Shown: one piece after another, positions 16,391-25,273 of the stretch
How the letters are laid out: each line of letters opens with the position of its first letter
How positions within the stretch are numbered: the stretch's first letter is position 1
Source of the DNA: Methylobacterium currus
GTDB taxonomy: Bacteria > Pseudomonadota > Alphaproteobacteria > Rhizobiales > Beijerinckiaceae
Direction: 5' to 3'
NCBI RefSeq assembly: GCF_003058325.1
Contig: NZ_CP028843.1
Location: forward strand, 4,500,001 to 4,564,000
Length of the DNA: 64,000 nucleotides
Position numbers and translations under genes: made by a program
The notes under the pieces: model-generated
What the model was told of the DNA's origin: nothing
The model's input: only the letters and a program-made list of their open reading frames with translations
The model's database searches: none

Positions 16391-18307
16391 ATGGGCCTCC
16401 CGGTCTCGGCTCCTCTGCTCCTGATCCTCATGAATGCGGAGGGCCGCGCCGCCTCCGCGCATCCCGACTGGTCCGAGGCGGTGGTCGAGCCGGTGGACCG
16501 CGCGGTGACGGCGGTCTCGGACGGGCTGCTGACACGGCTCGACCGGATCGCCGCGGCCGGCGGCGACCTCGATCTCGTCCGGTCCACCCTCGCCGCCGCC
16601 GGCTGGTCGCCGATGCAGCTCCTGGCCGCGATCGCGGCCGTGGTGGCCGCGGGACTCGCAGCGGACCGGGGGACCGCCTACGCCCTCGGCCGCGCGGGCG
16701 GGAGGGGAAGCTGGATCGCACGCTGCGGTCTCCCCGCCGCCGCCGCGCTGGGAGCCGGCCTCGCCGTCGCGGCTGTCGTCTCCGGCGAGGCGGAGGCCGC
16801 CCGTCGCACTCTCCGCACCTGGGCCCTCGTCGTCCCGCTCGCCGGGCTCGCCGCGTCCCTGATCCGGGCTGCGATCGTCGAAAAGTCCGCGGCCCCGCGC
16901 TGCAAGCGTCTCGTTCCGCTCGCGCGAGGTCTGTCGACGGCGGTGGCCTGGGCGTTCGCCGGCATCGCGCTCCTGAGGACGCTCGCGCTCTGGGAGGCGG
17001 GGAGCGGGTTGCGCGACCTCGTGGGGACCGCGCTCGTCGCGGTGCCGACCGCCGGCCTGATCGCGGGCGCCTATGCGCGCGCCGGCCGGCCGCTGGCCGC
17101 CGCGCTCGCCGGGCCGCGTCCGCGGAGCGGCGGGCGGCGCGTCCTCGCCCGATGCTGGCCGGCGATCGCCGTCGCCGTCGTCGCCGTGACAATCCTGGCG
17201 TCGCAGGTGGCGACGACGCTCGGGCGGCCCCTCCCGCCGCTCGCGATCCTGGTCACGCTGGTCCTGGTGCTGATCTGGCCGCATCTCGACCGGCGGATCG
17301 CCGCCTGGGCCGAACGCGGATTCCGGGTCGAGACGGTCTCGGCAGCCGCCGTCGCGGCCCGCCGCACGGCCCGGATGGCCCTCGCCGCGGTGATCGGTGC
17401 GGCGCTCGCCGCCCTGTGGGGGGCGCCCGCCGCCCTCGGGCTCGGCATCCGGCTCGATACGCTGGCCCGGACCATGGCGGAGATCGCCGCCGTCGCGCTC
17501 GCCACCGCCTATCTGTGGAATGGGATCGGCGTCGCGACCGGCCGGGTCCTCGCCGAGGAGCGGGGCGCGCGGGACTCCGGCGGGGACGAGGCCGAGGAGG
17601 CGCCGCGGACGCGCCTCGGCACGATCCTTCCCCTCCTGGCCGGGGCCGCGAAGGCCGGGCTCGCCGCACTCGCGGTCCTGTCGGTCCTCCTGGCCCTCGG
17701 GATCAACGTCTGGCCCCTGGTCACCGGGCTGTCGGTGTTCGGCCTCGCCCTCGGCTTCGGCTCGCAATCCCTGGTCAAGGACGTCGTGTCGGGCCTGTTC
17801 TTCCTCGCCGACGACGCCTTCCGCCTCGGCGAATACATCGAGACCGCCGGTGCCAAGGGCAGCGTGGAGAAGATCTCGATCCGCTCGGTCTCGCTGCGCC
17901 ACCCCCGGGGTGCGCTCGCCACGATCCCCTATGGCCAGATCGGCAAGGTGCAGAACTACAGCCGCGACTGGGTCATCGAGAAGCTGGCCTTCCGGGTCGC
18001 CTTCGACACCGACGTCGAGACGGTGCGCAGGCTGTTCAAGCAGATCGGGAAGGATCTCGAGGCCGATCCGGAACTGCGCCCGGATCTGCTGGAGCCGTTC
18101 AAGAGTCAGGGCATCGCGGCGGTCGAGGACGGGACGCTCGTCATCCGGGGCAAGTTCAAGGCGCGGGCCGGGCGCCAGTTCGGGATCCGGAGGGCCGTGC
18201 TGGCCGCCGTGCAGCGGGCGTTCCACGACAACGGCATCGTCGCCGTCGCGCATCCGACCCTGATGCCGGGGGCGCGGAGCATGGCGGGAGGGCAGGGTCT
18301 CCATTGA
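16391..18307 (+). CDS. Mechanosensitive channel, MscS family (large, multi-helix)
   Basis: About 638 aa from the ATG at 16391. The frame is open back to 16262, but that would start inside the FixK box. An exported N-terminal part and about eight membrane helices lead to the MscS pore helix and beta domain at about residues 440-560 (LSVFGLALGFGSQSLVKDVVSGLFFLADDAF). These carry the Gly/Ala-packed TM3 and the conserved FRLGEYIE and PYGQIGKVQNYSRDW. It opens under membrane tension to release solutes on osmotic downshock. Confidence 0.88.
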   Translation: MGLPVSAPLLLILMNAEGRAASAHPDWSEAVVEPVDRAVTAVSDGLLTRLDRIAAAGGDLDLVRSTLAAAGWSPMQLLAAIAAVVAAGLAADRGTAYALGRAGGRGSWIARCGLPAAAALGAGLAVAAVVSGEAEAARRTLRTWALVVPLAGLAASLIRAAIVEKSAAPRCKRLVPLARGLSTAVAWAFAGIALLRTLALWEAGSGLRDLVGTALVAVPTAGLIAGAYARAGRPLAAALAGPRPRSGGRRVLARCWPAIAVAVVAVTILASQVATTLGRPLPPLAILVTLVLVLIWPHLDRRIAAWAERGFRVETVSAAAVAARRTARMALAAVIGAALAALWGAPAALGLGIRLDTLARTMAEIAAVALATAYLWNGIGVATGRVLAEERGARDSGGDEAEEAPRTRLGTILPLLAGAAKAGLAALAVLSVLLALGINVWPLVTGLSVFGLALGFGSQSLVKDVVSGLFFLADDAFRLGEYIETAGAKGSVEKISIRSVSLRHPRGALATIPYGQIGKVQNYSRDWVIEKLAFRVAFDTDVETVRRLFKQIGKDLEADPELRPDLLEPFKSQGIAAVEDGTLVIRGKFKARAGRQFGIRRAVLAAVQRAFHDNGIVAVAHPTLMPGARSMAGGQGLH

Positions 18308-18368
18308 TCCTGCTCGCGCCGTCTCTCACCGGCGCCGCGACCACGCGCGACGAGCCCCATCGGGTCGC

Positions 18369-18611
18369 CTATCGCTTGTCCGTCCGCCGCGCAGGTTCCG
18401 ACGAGTGAGTCTTGCGTGCACGGTGAGCCCAGTGGCGCCCGCCCCAGCCGAAGCCGCGAACGACGACGACACCGGCCTCTCGCATCGCCGGAGGCAGGGC
18501 GGCCGCCGGACCGGGCAGGGCGAGAGCTGCCGGCGGTCGCAACACCGCGACCGAGAGCAGGGACGCGGCGACGAGAGGTCCCCTGATCGTCATGATCAGC
18601 TCCGTATTCAT
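18369..18611 (-). CDS. Small exported basic protein
   Basis: 80 aa from the ATG at 18611 (MNTELIMTIRGPLVAASLLS). It has a signal peptide with cleavage near ALA-LPG, a VVVVRGFGWGGRHW element and a basic C-terminus (HRARKTHSSEPARRTDKR). No family is recognised. FixK box 7 is 150 bp upstream. The gene converges on MscS. Confidence 0.6.
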   Translation of the reverse strand: MNTELIMTIRGPLVAASLLSVAVLRPPAALALPGPAAALPPAMREAGVVVVRGFGWGGRHWAHRARKTHSSEPARRTDKR

Positions 18612-18760
18612 CGACGAAGCCTCCGGGCGGATGTCCGCTCCCCGCCTGTCGGGCATGGACGCGGTCGCGGGGCCGAGGGCCGGCTCGCGCGCCTTCGAGG
18701 ACGATCGTGCGGCCGCGAGATCCGTCGCTCCGGTTTACGACCGGCCTGGGATCGCAGGCC

Positions 18761-18774
18761 TTGATCGAGATCAA
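18761..18774. promoter_or_regulatory. FixK/FNR box 7
   Basis: TTGATCGAGATCAA, a perfect palindrome, 150 bp upstream of the small exported protein (minus). The methyltransferase gene ends 52 bp beyond it, so the box can serve only the small gene or an unannotated RNA. Confidence 0.75.
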
Positions 18775-18825
18775 GCCCGACTGGCGGCGAAGCGTGGACG
18801 GGTTCGGCATGGCTGCCGCTTCGCG

Positions 18826-19560
18826 TCACCGACGTCGCGGCGCCTCTCGCGGCCGGAGGGTCGTGCCGAGGTCCCACACGGCCAGGCTCTTGTCGCGCCA
18901 CCCGCCGCCGCCTTCGTCGCAGCGCTCGTTCAAGAGCCGTGCCGGTGGCCCCCAGGCGAAGGGCTCACGCTCGAAATTGAGGGCGCGCCAATCGCCATCC
19001 TCGCAGTCGCGGTTGTGCTGCCACTGCGTGAACGTCGTCGTGACGAGCCAACGCGCGCCCGACCGCCTGAAATTCGCCAGCGCCCTGTCGATATTCGCGA
19101 AGCTGAGATGGACGAGGCAGTCGCGGCACAGGATGGCATCGGCCCTCGGAAGCGCGTCCTGCGTGATGTCGGCGACGTGAAATGCGAACCGGGGCGGATG
19201 ATGAATCCTGTTCCGGACGATCAGATCGGCCACGATGTCGGCCCCGACGTAGCGGATGCCGCCGAGATCGATGCTCGCCATCCAGCCGGCATCGCCGCAG
19301 GGCGCGTCGAGTAGGGTGGCGACGCCCAATCCGCCGAGGAGGCCGGGCAGCCCGTCGCGGACCGCGCGGGTGGCGCCCGCCTCCGAGCCGAGGCCCGAGG
19401 CCGACGTCTCCGATCCCCAGAGGTTGTGGTCGTAGATGAACCGGAACCTGTCCGTCAGCGACGAGAGGCGGGCAACGGCCTCCCGCCGCGCGAGGAACCT
19501 CTCATGGGCGAGGACGGGCGGACGGTCGTCGTCCGGCGTTGAGGGGGCGTCAGGCGGCAT
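18826..19560 (-). CDS. SAM-dependent methyltransferase-like protein
   Basis: 244 aa. The Rossmann methyltransferase fold is indicated by TLLDAPCGDAGWMASID (motif I, D-x-PCG), RYVGADIVADLI (motif II) and ADAILCRDCLVHLSFANIDRAL (motif IV). The close of the fold carries DKSLAVWDL, common in class I methyltransferases of unknown substrate. The D-A-P-C-G form of motif I resembles nucleic-acid or small-molecule enzymes rather than O-methyltransferases of the COQ5 type. No partner gene indicates the substrate. Confidence 0.75.
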   Translation of the reverse strand: MPPDAPSTPDDDRPPVLAHERFLARREAVARLSSLTDRFRFIYDHNLWGSETSASGLGSEAGATRAVRDGLPGLLGGLGVATLLDAPCGDAGWMASIDLGGIRYVGADIVADLIVRNRIHHPPRFAFHVADITQDALPRADAILCRDCLVHLSFANIDRALANFRRSGARWLVTTTFTQWQHNRDCEDGDWRALNFEREPFAWGPPARLLNERCDEGGGGWRDKSLAVWDLGTTLRPREAPRRR

Positions 19561-19685
19561 CGTCGCGTCCTCGGCGCGTGGTGGCTCGTCGAGGCCAGCG
19601 CCGGAGCGGCCGGGCCTCGAACCTAGCCGAACCGGTCAGCGGCCCGTACCGACGGGGCGGGCCGTGACGGTCCGGACCGCGAGGG

Positions 19686-20108
19686 TCATCGCGATCGCGC
19701 TCCTGCCCGTGCCGACTGCCCGAGGCCGATGCTCTTGGCCAGCTCGGATCGGGTCCTGGCGTAAGCCTCGCAGACCATCGGATAATCGGGCGGCAATCCC
19801 CACTTGCGCCTGTACTCGTCGGCGGTGAGGCCGCGGCCGTTGAGGTGGCGCTTCAACGCCTTGTACTTCTGGCCGTCCTCCAGGCTGATGATGTAATCGT
19901 ACGCCACCGTCTTCTTGATTGGCACCGGGGGCTGCAAGCGAACGGGCTCCGGTTCCGCCGGTGCGCCGAGCCTGCCGAGCGCCGCATGCGTCGCCGTGAT
20001 CAAGGCCGGCAGATCCGCGATGGGAAGGCTATTCCTCGTCACATAGGCCGATACGATGCTGGCTGCCAGGCTAATCAGATCGTCGCTGGAAGTGTTAGTG
20101 GTCGTCAT
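19686..20108 (-). CDS. Ros/MucR-family transcriptional regulator with degenerate zinc finger
   Basis: 140 aa. The N-terminal helical oligomerisation part (LISLAASIVSAYVTRNSL) and the C-terminal DNA-binding part (YKALKRHLNGRGLTADEYRRKWGLPPDYPMV) are clearly MucR-like. In the family the finger reads C-LEDGKKFKSLKRHL-x3-H; here the Cys is Ser (IISLEDGQ) and the last His is missing (HLNGRG). It may bind DNA without zinc or act as a modulator of other MucR proteins. Confidence 0.85.
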   Translation of the reverse strand: MTTTNTSSDDLISLAASIVSAYVTRNSLPIADLPALITATHAALGRLGAPAEPEPVRLQPPVPIKKTVAYDYIISLEDGQKYKALKRHLNGRGLTADEYRRKWGLPPDYPMVCEAYARTRSELAKSIGLGQSARAGARSR

Positions 20109-20868
20109 GGGGTATTACGATCCTGCGATTCCTAGCTTGAAATCATTGCCTCAGTGAACGAACGCGCGAGAAATATCAAATGACATAATTCGACGCCTGT
20201 GAATCACGCTCGGGGCGCGATGGTCGGCGATTGAAATCAACGTCACAATAAGTGTTGTTGCGCAGACCTGGGCACGGTCAGGACGTGTGTCGCCCTGGTG
20301 GCCGGAGCGATCTGGTCCGTTCAAGCGCGCGGGCGACGCCGACGAGAGACCCGGGGGCGTCACGTCGAGAGCCGGCGATGCTTCGCTTCGTCTCGCAGAA
20401 CCAGGCGTCGGGCGTGCGGCTCGCGGCAGATCGACTGGAACGTGCCTGTCCGTTGCTCCAAGGGCAGGTCCTGCGGCGAGGCTCGGACGATCCTGTGCTT
20501 TCCATTTGACGTGCTCATGGGGCGCCCATCATGCATGCGCCGCGCCTGAGCGGCGATGGATGTCGGCCTCCTCAAGGTCATCGCGACAGATCCAGTCCCT
20601 GTCATGATCAGAAGATCACGCTGCCGCTGGTCCGCCATCCTCGCTCTCGACAGGTCGGCCGAGCCGACAAATATACTCCACTTCAGTATTAAAGGCTGCG
20701 CGAGACCCGGACAGCTTCGACGAAGAGGCTGCCTGCTCATGAATCGGCGACAGGAGAGGTGAGCGTAACTGGGAGGATACACTGCTATCAAATGACACAA
20801 ACAGGCGGGCCCTGCGAAGCAATAATGCCCCCTTGAACGGGCGCGAAGCCCTGCCTCCGGACTGAGCG
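20109..20868. other. Long intergenic region upstream of fixL
   Basis: This 760-bp region has mixed composition. A 52-aa minus-strand frame at 20360-20518 (MSTSNGKHRIVRASPQDLP) has no support beyond being open. A TTGAACGGGCGCGA at 20833-20846 resembles a FixK box with one mismatch but is only 23 bp from the fixL start. No gene is called. Confidence 0.5.
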
Positions 20869-22425
20869 ATGATCGACCCGGTGACCACAACGCCTGCGGA
20901 TCCAGGCGGCACCGACCGTCTCAGCACCGATGAGCTCCGCCACACACTGGATGAGGTCGGAGTGTGCATCTGGTCGTTGGACCTGCCGACGAACCGGATC
21001 ACCGTGTCCTCGGCATGCGCGCGCCTCTTCGGCGTTCCGTCCGAGCGGCTGACGTCCTTTGCCGCGACGCAATCCCTGGTGCATCCCGACGACCGCCGCG
21101 CCCGGGCGGAGGCGATCGAGCGCACGCTGCGGGAGGGCGGCGCCTACGAGATCGACTATCGCGTCGTGCGGCCCGACGGCGAGACGTGCTGGCTGCGCTC
21201 GCGCGGGCGCGTCCTGCTCGGCGCGGACGGCCGGGCTTGCCGGCATCGCGGCATCGTCGTGAGCATCGACGAGCAGAAGCGGGTCGAGGCGGACCTGCGC
21301 GCGCGTGAGGCGCATCTGCGCTCCATCCTCGACACCGTGCCGGATGCCATGGTGGTCATCGACGAGGGCGGCCTGATCCATTGGTTCAGCGCGGCGGCCG
21401 AGCGCCTGTTCGGCTACGCCGCCGAAGAGGTGATCGGGCAGAACGTCCGGATCCTGATGCCGGAGCCGAGGCGGACCGAGCATGACGGCTACCTCGCCCG
21501 CTACCGCCGCACGGGCGAGCGCCGCATCATCGGCACCAGCCGGGTAGTGACGGGCTGCAGGCGCGACCGCTCGACTTTCCTGATGGAGCTCGCCGTCGGG
21601 GAGATGCGCTCGGGCAGGCAGGTCTTCTTCACCGGCTTCATCAACGACCTCACCGAGCACCAGCAGATCCAGGCCCGCCTGCAGGAACTCCAGTCCGAGC
21701 TGGTCCACGTGTCACGCCTGAGCGCGATGGGCGAGATGGCCTCCACGCTGGCCCACGAGCTCAACCAGCCGCTCGGCGCCATCGCCAACTACACCAAAGG
21801 GTGCCGCCGCCTCCTCGCCCATCCCGATCCCGATCCCGGCACCGTCGCCACGGCGGTGGACGTCCTCGACAAGGTCGCCGAGCAGGCGCTGCGGGCCGGC
21901 CAGATCATCCGCCGGCTGCGCGACTTCGTCGCCAGGGGCGAGACCGAGCGGCGCGTCGAGCCGGTCGCGCGGCTGATCGAGGATGCCTGCGCCCTGGCCA
22001 TGGTCGGCGCCCGCGAGCAGGGCATCGCCCTCCACCTCGCGCTCGACCGCCGGGTCGGCTCAGTCCTCGCCGACCGGGTCCAGATCCAGCAGGTCCTCGT
22101 CAACCTGATCCGCAACGCGCGCGAGGCCATGGCACGGAGCCCTCGCCGAAGGCTCGGCATCGACGCGCGGCTCCTCGCCCCCGACCGGGTCGAGATCGCC
22201 GTCTCGGATACGGGACCCGGGATCGCCGACGAGGTGGCCGGGCGCCTCTTCCAGCCCTTCGTCAGCACCAAGCCGGGCGGCATGGGCGTCGGGCTCTCGA
22301 TCTGCCGTACCATCAGCGAGGCGCATGGCGGGCGGCTGGAGGTCGAGCGCAACGAGGCCGGCGGCGCCACCTTCCGGCTGACCCTGCCGGCGGCGAAGGA
22401 CGAGGAGCCGGGCCATGGCGGCTGA
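20869..22425 (+). CDS. fixL: Oxygen-sensing histidine kinase FixL
   Basis: 518 aa, with no membrane helices, so a soluble FixL like that of Bradyrhizobium. PAS1 covers about residues 22-137 and the heme PAS about 145-262. His205 (TEHDGY) matches the proximal heme ligand and Arg225 (GTSRVVTG) the distal Arg, 20 residues apart as in BjFixL. His296 (LAHELNQP) is the phosphorylation site, followed by N, G1 (DTGPGIADE) and G2 (GMGVGLSI) boxes. Oxygen binding to the heme shuts off the kinase; at low oxygen it phosphorylates FixJ. It overlaps fixJ by 11 bp. Confidence 0.95.
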   Translation: MIDPVTTTPADPGGTDRLSTDELRHTLDEVGVCIWSLDLPTNRITVSSACARLFGVPSERLTSFAATQSLVHPDDRRARAEAIERTLREGGAYEIDYRVVRPDGETCWLRSRGRVLLGADGRACRHRGIVVSIDEQKRVEADLRAREAHLRSILDTVPDAMVVIDEGGLIHWFSAAAERLFGYAAEEVIGQNVRILMPEPRRTEHDGYLARYRRTGERRIIGTSRVVTGCRRDRSTFLMELAVGEMRSGRQVFFTGFINDLTEHQQIQARLQELQSELVHVSRLSAMGEMASTLAHELNQPLGAIANYTKGCRRLLAHPDPDPGTVATAVDVLDKVAEQALRAGQIIRRLRDFVARGETERRVEPVARLIEDACALAMVGAREQGIALHLALDRRVGSVLADRVQIQQVLVNLIRNAREAMARSPRRRLGIDARLLAPDRVEIAVSDTGPGIADEVAGRLFQPFVSTKPGGMGVGLSICRTISEAHGGRLEVERNEAGGATFRLTLPAAKDEEPGHGG

Positions 22426-23023
22426 GCTGGTGCACGTGGTGGACGACGATCCCGCCATGCGGGATTCGCTCGCCTTCCTGCTCGAGACCTCCGGCTTCGG
22501 CGTGCGCCTCTACGAGACTGGGACCGACTTGCTCGCGAGCGCCGCGACGCTGGCCTCGGGCTGCGTCCTGACCGACATCCGCATGCCCGGCATCGACGGG
22601 CTCGACCTCATCCGACGCCTGCGCGAGGCCGGACACGCGCTGCCCATCATCGTGATGACCGGCCACGGCGACATTCCGCTCGCCGTGGAGGCGATGAAAC
22701 GGGGCGCCTGCGACTTCATCGAGAAGCCGTTCGACGACGAGGTGCTCCTGGGGGCCTTGCGCACCGCGTTGTCGCCTGGCCGAACGGCCAAGGCGGCCAA
22801 TCCGACCGTTCAGGACTTCCTGCAGCGGGTCGGGACGCTCAGCGAGCGCGAGCGTCAGGTCCTGGACCGTCTGGTCGCCGGGGCCACCAGCAAGGAGATC
22901 GGTCGCGCCCTCGACATCAGCCCGCGCACCGTGGAGATCTACCGGGCGAAGCTGATGGCCAAGACCCAGGCGCCCACCCTCCAGGACCTGGTGCGCCGGG
23001 CGGTGCTGGCCGGCCTCGCCTGA
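22415..23023 (+). CDS. fixJ: Response regulator FixJ
   Basis: 202 aa. The receiver domain has the acidic pair VDDDP at the N-terminus, phospho-acceptor Asp54 (VLTDIRMPG), MTGHGD and the KPF lysine. The LuxR-type helix-turn-helix occupies about residues 138-195 ([22 protein letters not shown]). FixJ phosphorylated by FixL normally activates fixK. The 11-bp overlap with fixL implies translational coupling. A FixK box right after its stop (23029) belongs to the next gene. Confidence 0.95.
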   Translation: MAAELVHVVDDDPAMRDSLAFLLETSGFGVRLYETGTDLLASAATLASGCVLTDIRMPGIDGLDLIRRLREAGHALPIIVMTGHGDIPLAVEAMKRGACDFIEKPFDDEVLLGALRTALSPGRTAKAANPTVQDFLQRVGTLSERERQVLDRLVAGATSKEIGRALDISPRTVEIYRAKLMAKTQAPTLQDLVRRAVLAGLA

Positions 23024-23028
23024 CGTTC

Positions 23029-23042
23029 TTGAGGCAGGTCAA
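23029..23042. promoter_or_regulatory. FixK/FNR box 8
   Basis: TTGAGGCAGGTCAA, consensus, 5 bp after the fixJ stop and 70 bp upstream of the receiver-only gene. Confidence 0.75.
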
Positions 23043-23111
23043 GGCGGGCAGCTCCCGGGTACCCGAAGGTCGGGGTCCCGTCCCCGAGCCTCGATCCTCA
23101 CGGCCGGCCCC

Positions 23112-23498
23112 ATGGTGAGCGCTTCCCCCATCTACGTCGTGGACGACGATCCGGCGGTCCTGCACTCGACCCGCTTCCTGTTCGAGAGCGAAGGGCACAG
23201 CGTCGAGACCTTCGCCAGCGGGTCCGAGCTTCTGTTGGCCTTTCCCGGGCCGTGCCCGCTCTGCGTGCTGCTCGATCACGTCATGCCGGGCATGGACGGG
23301 CTCGAGGTCTGCCGACGCCTGCAGGACCTCGATGCCGGCGTTCCCGTCATCCTGATCACCGGCCATCCCAACCCGCACATCCGGACCCGGGCGCGCGATG
23401 CCGGGATTCCCCTCATCGACAAGCCGCTCGCCTTCGAGACCGTCGCCGGCCTTCTCGCGGCCGGCCGCCTCGCATCGGATCCCCGTGGATCGCCGTGA
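23112..23498 (+). CDS. Stand-alone receiver protein (FixJ-like, no output domain)
   Basis: 128 aa. It is a complete receiver domain: VVDDDP, Asp55 (VLLDHVMPG), LITGH and the KPL lysine, closest in feel to FixJ receivers but without a DNA-binding domain. Lone receivers next to a kinase often serve as a phosphate sink or feedback inhibitor; FixT plays such a feedback role in Sinorhizobium but is a different protein. FixK box 8 lies 70 bp upstream, so a FixK-dependent negative loop on FixL is a fair hypothesis. Confidence 0.85.
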   Translation: MVSASPIYVVDDDPAVLHSTRFLFESEGHSVETFASGSELLLAFPGPCPLCVLLDHVMPGMDGLEVCRRLQDLDAGVPVILITGHPNPHIRTRARDAGIPLIDKPLAFETVAGLLAAGRLASDPRGSP

Positions 23499-23681
23499 CG
23501 GCAGGGGCGCGCGACACACCTCGCTCGGCGACGTGCCTGGCCCTGGTCGGGCAGCCCACCGCGGGTCTTTGCGGGCGCGGCGGCTCTTCGCGGAGCGGCC
23601 CAGAGCGAGCCTCGGGAGGATACGACTCGCCTTCCCCGTTCCGGCTGGAGGCCGAGCCTGACGGGCGCCGCCCCGGGCGCC

Positions 23682-23695
23682 TTGATCCAGCGCAA
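23682..23695. promoter_or_regulatory. FixK/FNR box 9 (no obvious target)
   Basis: TTGATCCAGCGCAA, consensus, identical to boxes 13 and 15. The nearest supported gene is 280 bp downstream. Confidence 0.7.
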
Positions 23696-23908
23696 ACCGG
23701 TCGCTTCGGCATGCGCATCGAAGCGACGGCCGGGTTCGATCGCACGCCCATCCGCCTCGCTCACGCCCGCGCGATCTCGCCGCGGAAGGTTGCGCATTTT
23801 CCCGCCGTCCCATCTCCAGCGTATTGGCCCGCAGATCGTCTACTATCCCACGGTGGCCTAGCCGGTGTGAGCGTGATCAGCTGATCGAGATAGGCCGGGA
23901 TGCAGATG

Positions 23909-23922
23909 TTGATCCAGATCAA
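23909..23922. promoter_or_regulatory. FixK/FNR box 10
   Basis: TTGATCCAGATCAA, a perfect palindrome, 53 bp upstream of the Crp/Fnr gene ATG. Confidence 0.85.
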
Positions 23923-23975
23923 CGTCGGGATACATTGAGACATACATCCTTCGGGGTGCGACGTTGAGGCCGAGC

Positions 23976-24761
23976 ATGCCACATCACCTCATCCGCAAGC
24001 TTGACCCTTGCGCAAGTTTCTCGACGGACGACAGGCAGATGCTGCAGCAGCTCGTTCGCGATGCCGTCTGCTTCAGCCCCAATCAGGACTTGATCGAAGA
24101 GGGCGTTGCCCTGCGGCATGTGAGAGTGATCCTGGAGGGATGGGCCTGCTGCTACAAGCAACTCGACGATGGGCGCCGGCAGATCATCGCGTACCTGATT
24201 CCCGGTGATGTGTGCAGCACGCCCCTTAATTTTCCGAATGCCGTTAATTATTCTGTGAGAGCCCTGACCATCGGCCGGTCGGCCCAGATCAATGGGCGAG
24301 ACATCGTGTCAGCGATGGAACGATCACCTGGCATCGCGCGTGCATTCTGGTTCGACATGCTCGCCACCTCCGCCATCCAGCGTGAATGGACGGCGAATGC
24401 CGGCCTGCGCACGGCCCGCGAGCGCATCGCTCACTTGTTCTGTGAAATCATCATCCGCATGCGTGCTGTCGGACTGGCCGACGATGACAGCTGCACTCTG
24501 CCGATCACGCAGGAAGATTTGGGCGAGACGGTCGGCCTGTCGACCGTTCACGTGAACCGTATCTTGCAGGAGTTGCGCGCGGCGGGCCTGATCACGTTGA
24601 AGCGCCAGCTGCTTACGATCCCGGATTTCGCCGCCCTGCAGAGGCTCGCGCAGTTCAACGACAACTACCTGTGCCGCGCAGGTCCTGTCTATCGCGCAAA
24701 CCATGCGCCTGCCCCACACCAACTCGCCGCATTGATTGCCGGCAATGCGCTCGGAGTTTGA
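23976..24761 (+). CDS. Crp/Fnr-family regulator with non-canonical recognition helix
   Basis: 261 aa from the ATG at 23976 (a TTG at 23964 would add four residues). The cyclic-nucleotide-fold domain covers about residues 10-125, with DGRRQIIAYLIPGDV. The dimer helix is followed by a winged HTH at about 176-215 (ITQEDLGETVGLSTVHVNRIL). The recognition helix reads V-H-V-N-R, lacking the E-x-x-S-R signature for TTGAT half-sites, so it probably reads a different operator. It has no Fe-S cysteine cluster. FixK box 10 sits 53 bp upstream, making it a second-tier regulator. Confidence 0.88.
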   Translation: MPHHLIRKLDPCASFSTDDRQMLQQLVRDAVCFSPNQDLIEEGVALRHVRVILEGWACCYKQLDDGRRQIIAYLIPGDVCSTPLNFPNAVNYSVRALTIGRSAQINGRDIVSAMERSPGIARAFWFDMLATSAIQREWTANAGLRTARERIAHLFCEIIIRMRAVGLADDDSCTLPITQEDLGETVGLSTVHVNRILQELRAAGLITLKRQLLTIPDFAALQRLAQFNDNYLCRAGPVYRANHAPAPHQLAALIAGNALGV

Positions 24762-25273
24762 GTTTTCATCTATAATAGCACACTTGAAAAAATTATAGCT
24801 GTAAATCATTATCAATATTGCAAATGATCATAATATTTATATTTTCACCCTATGATCTAATATTTCTTAGATTTTTGGATTGCGATCCCGATTTTCATCA
24901 CGTTCAAGCAATTTATATGAAATAAATCATACTTACATTGCCGACAAACATGACTAGCCAACCGCGTGATTCCTGCCGTGATGAAGGTGCCGAGGCGGCA
25001 CTGCGCGCATCGCAGGGCGATATGGCTCTGTGACGGGCCCGGCCACGGCATCGATCCGTGCGCTGTCGTCACGGATGATGGCGTGACGACGTGAGCGGTC
25101 GGTGCGCCGGGGTTTCCGGGCTCGCGCCGCGGCACTCTGCGGCCCGCTCCACCGTCACCCGCTCCGCCATGAAGGCCGCGCCTACGTAGTTGCCCTTAAG
25201 CAGGTCCGCTTAAGCGGTCGACCGGAATTCCGGGAGGACAATATTCCGGACACTCTCACCCTCGTCCAACGGG
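24762..25273. other. Intergenic region upstream of fixK, AT-rich first half
   Basis: Bases 24765-24950 are strongly AT-rich against the GC-rich surroundings, which suggests either a regulatory region or acquired DNA. The second half is GC-rich and contains the dyads at 25182-25214. No gene is supported. Confidence 0.5.
25182..25214. promoter_or_regulatory. Dyad elements upstream of fixK (candidate FixJ sites)
   Basis: CTACGTAG (25182-25189) and then CTTAAGC-N6-GCTTAAG (25195-25214, perfect arms). They end 60 bp before the fixK start. As fixK is the classic FixJ target, these are candidates for phospho-FixJ binding, but I cannot match them to a FixJ consensus with certainty. Confidence 0.45.

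Larger units (their letters stand above)
23499..23975. other. Intergenic region with two FixK boxes
   Basis: This 477-bp spacer has boxes at 23682-23695 and 23909-23922. A 57-aa plus-strand frame (23711-23884, MRIEATAGFDRTPIRL) follows the first box but has weak coding bias. The spacer may hold a small RNA, a very small gene or the remains of a deleted one. Confidence 0.45.

Noticed and set aside
16184..18304. A 706-codon minus-strand open frame
   Set aside because: Mirror of the MscS gene; composition Arg/Asp/Gly-rich with no domain.
20833..20846. FixK-like box before fixL
   Set aside because: TTGAACGGGCGCGA has one mismatch and lies only 23 bp from the start codon, too close for the usual activation position.
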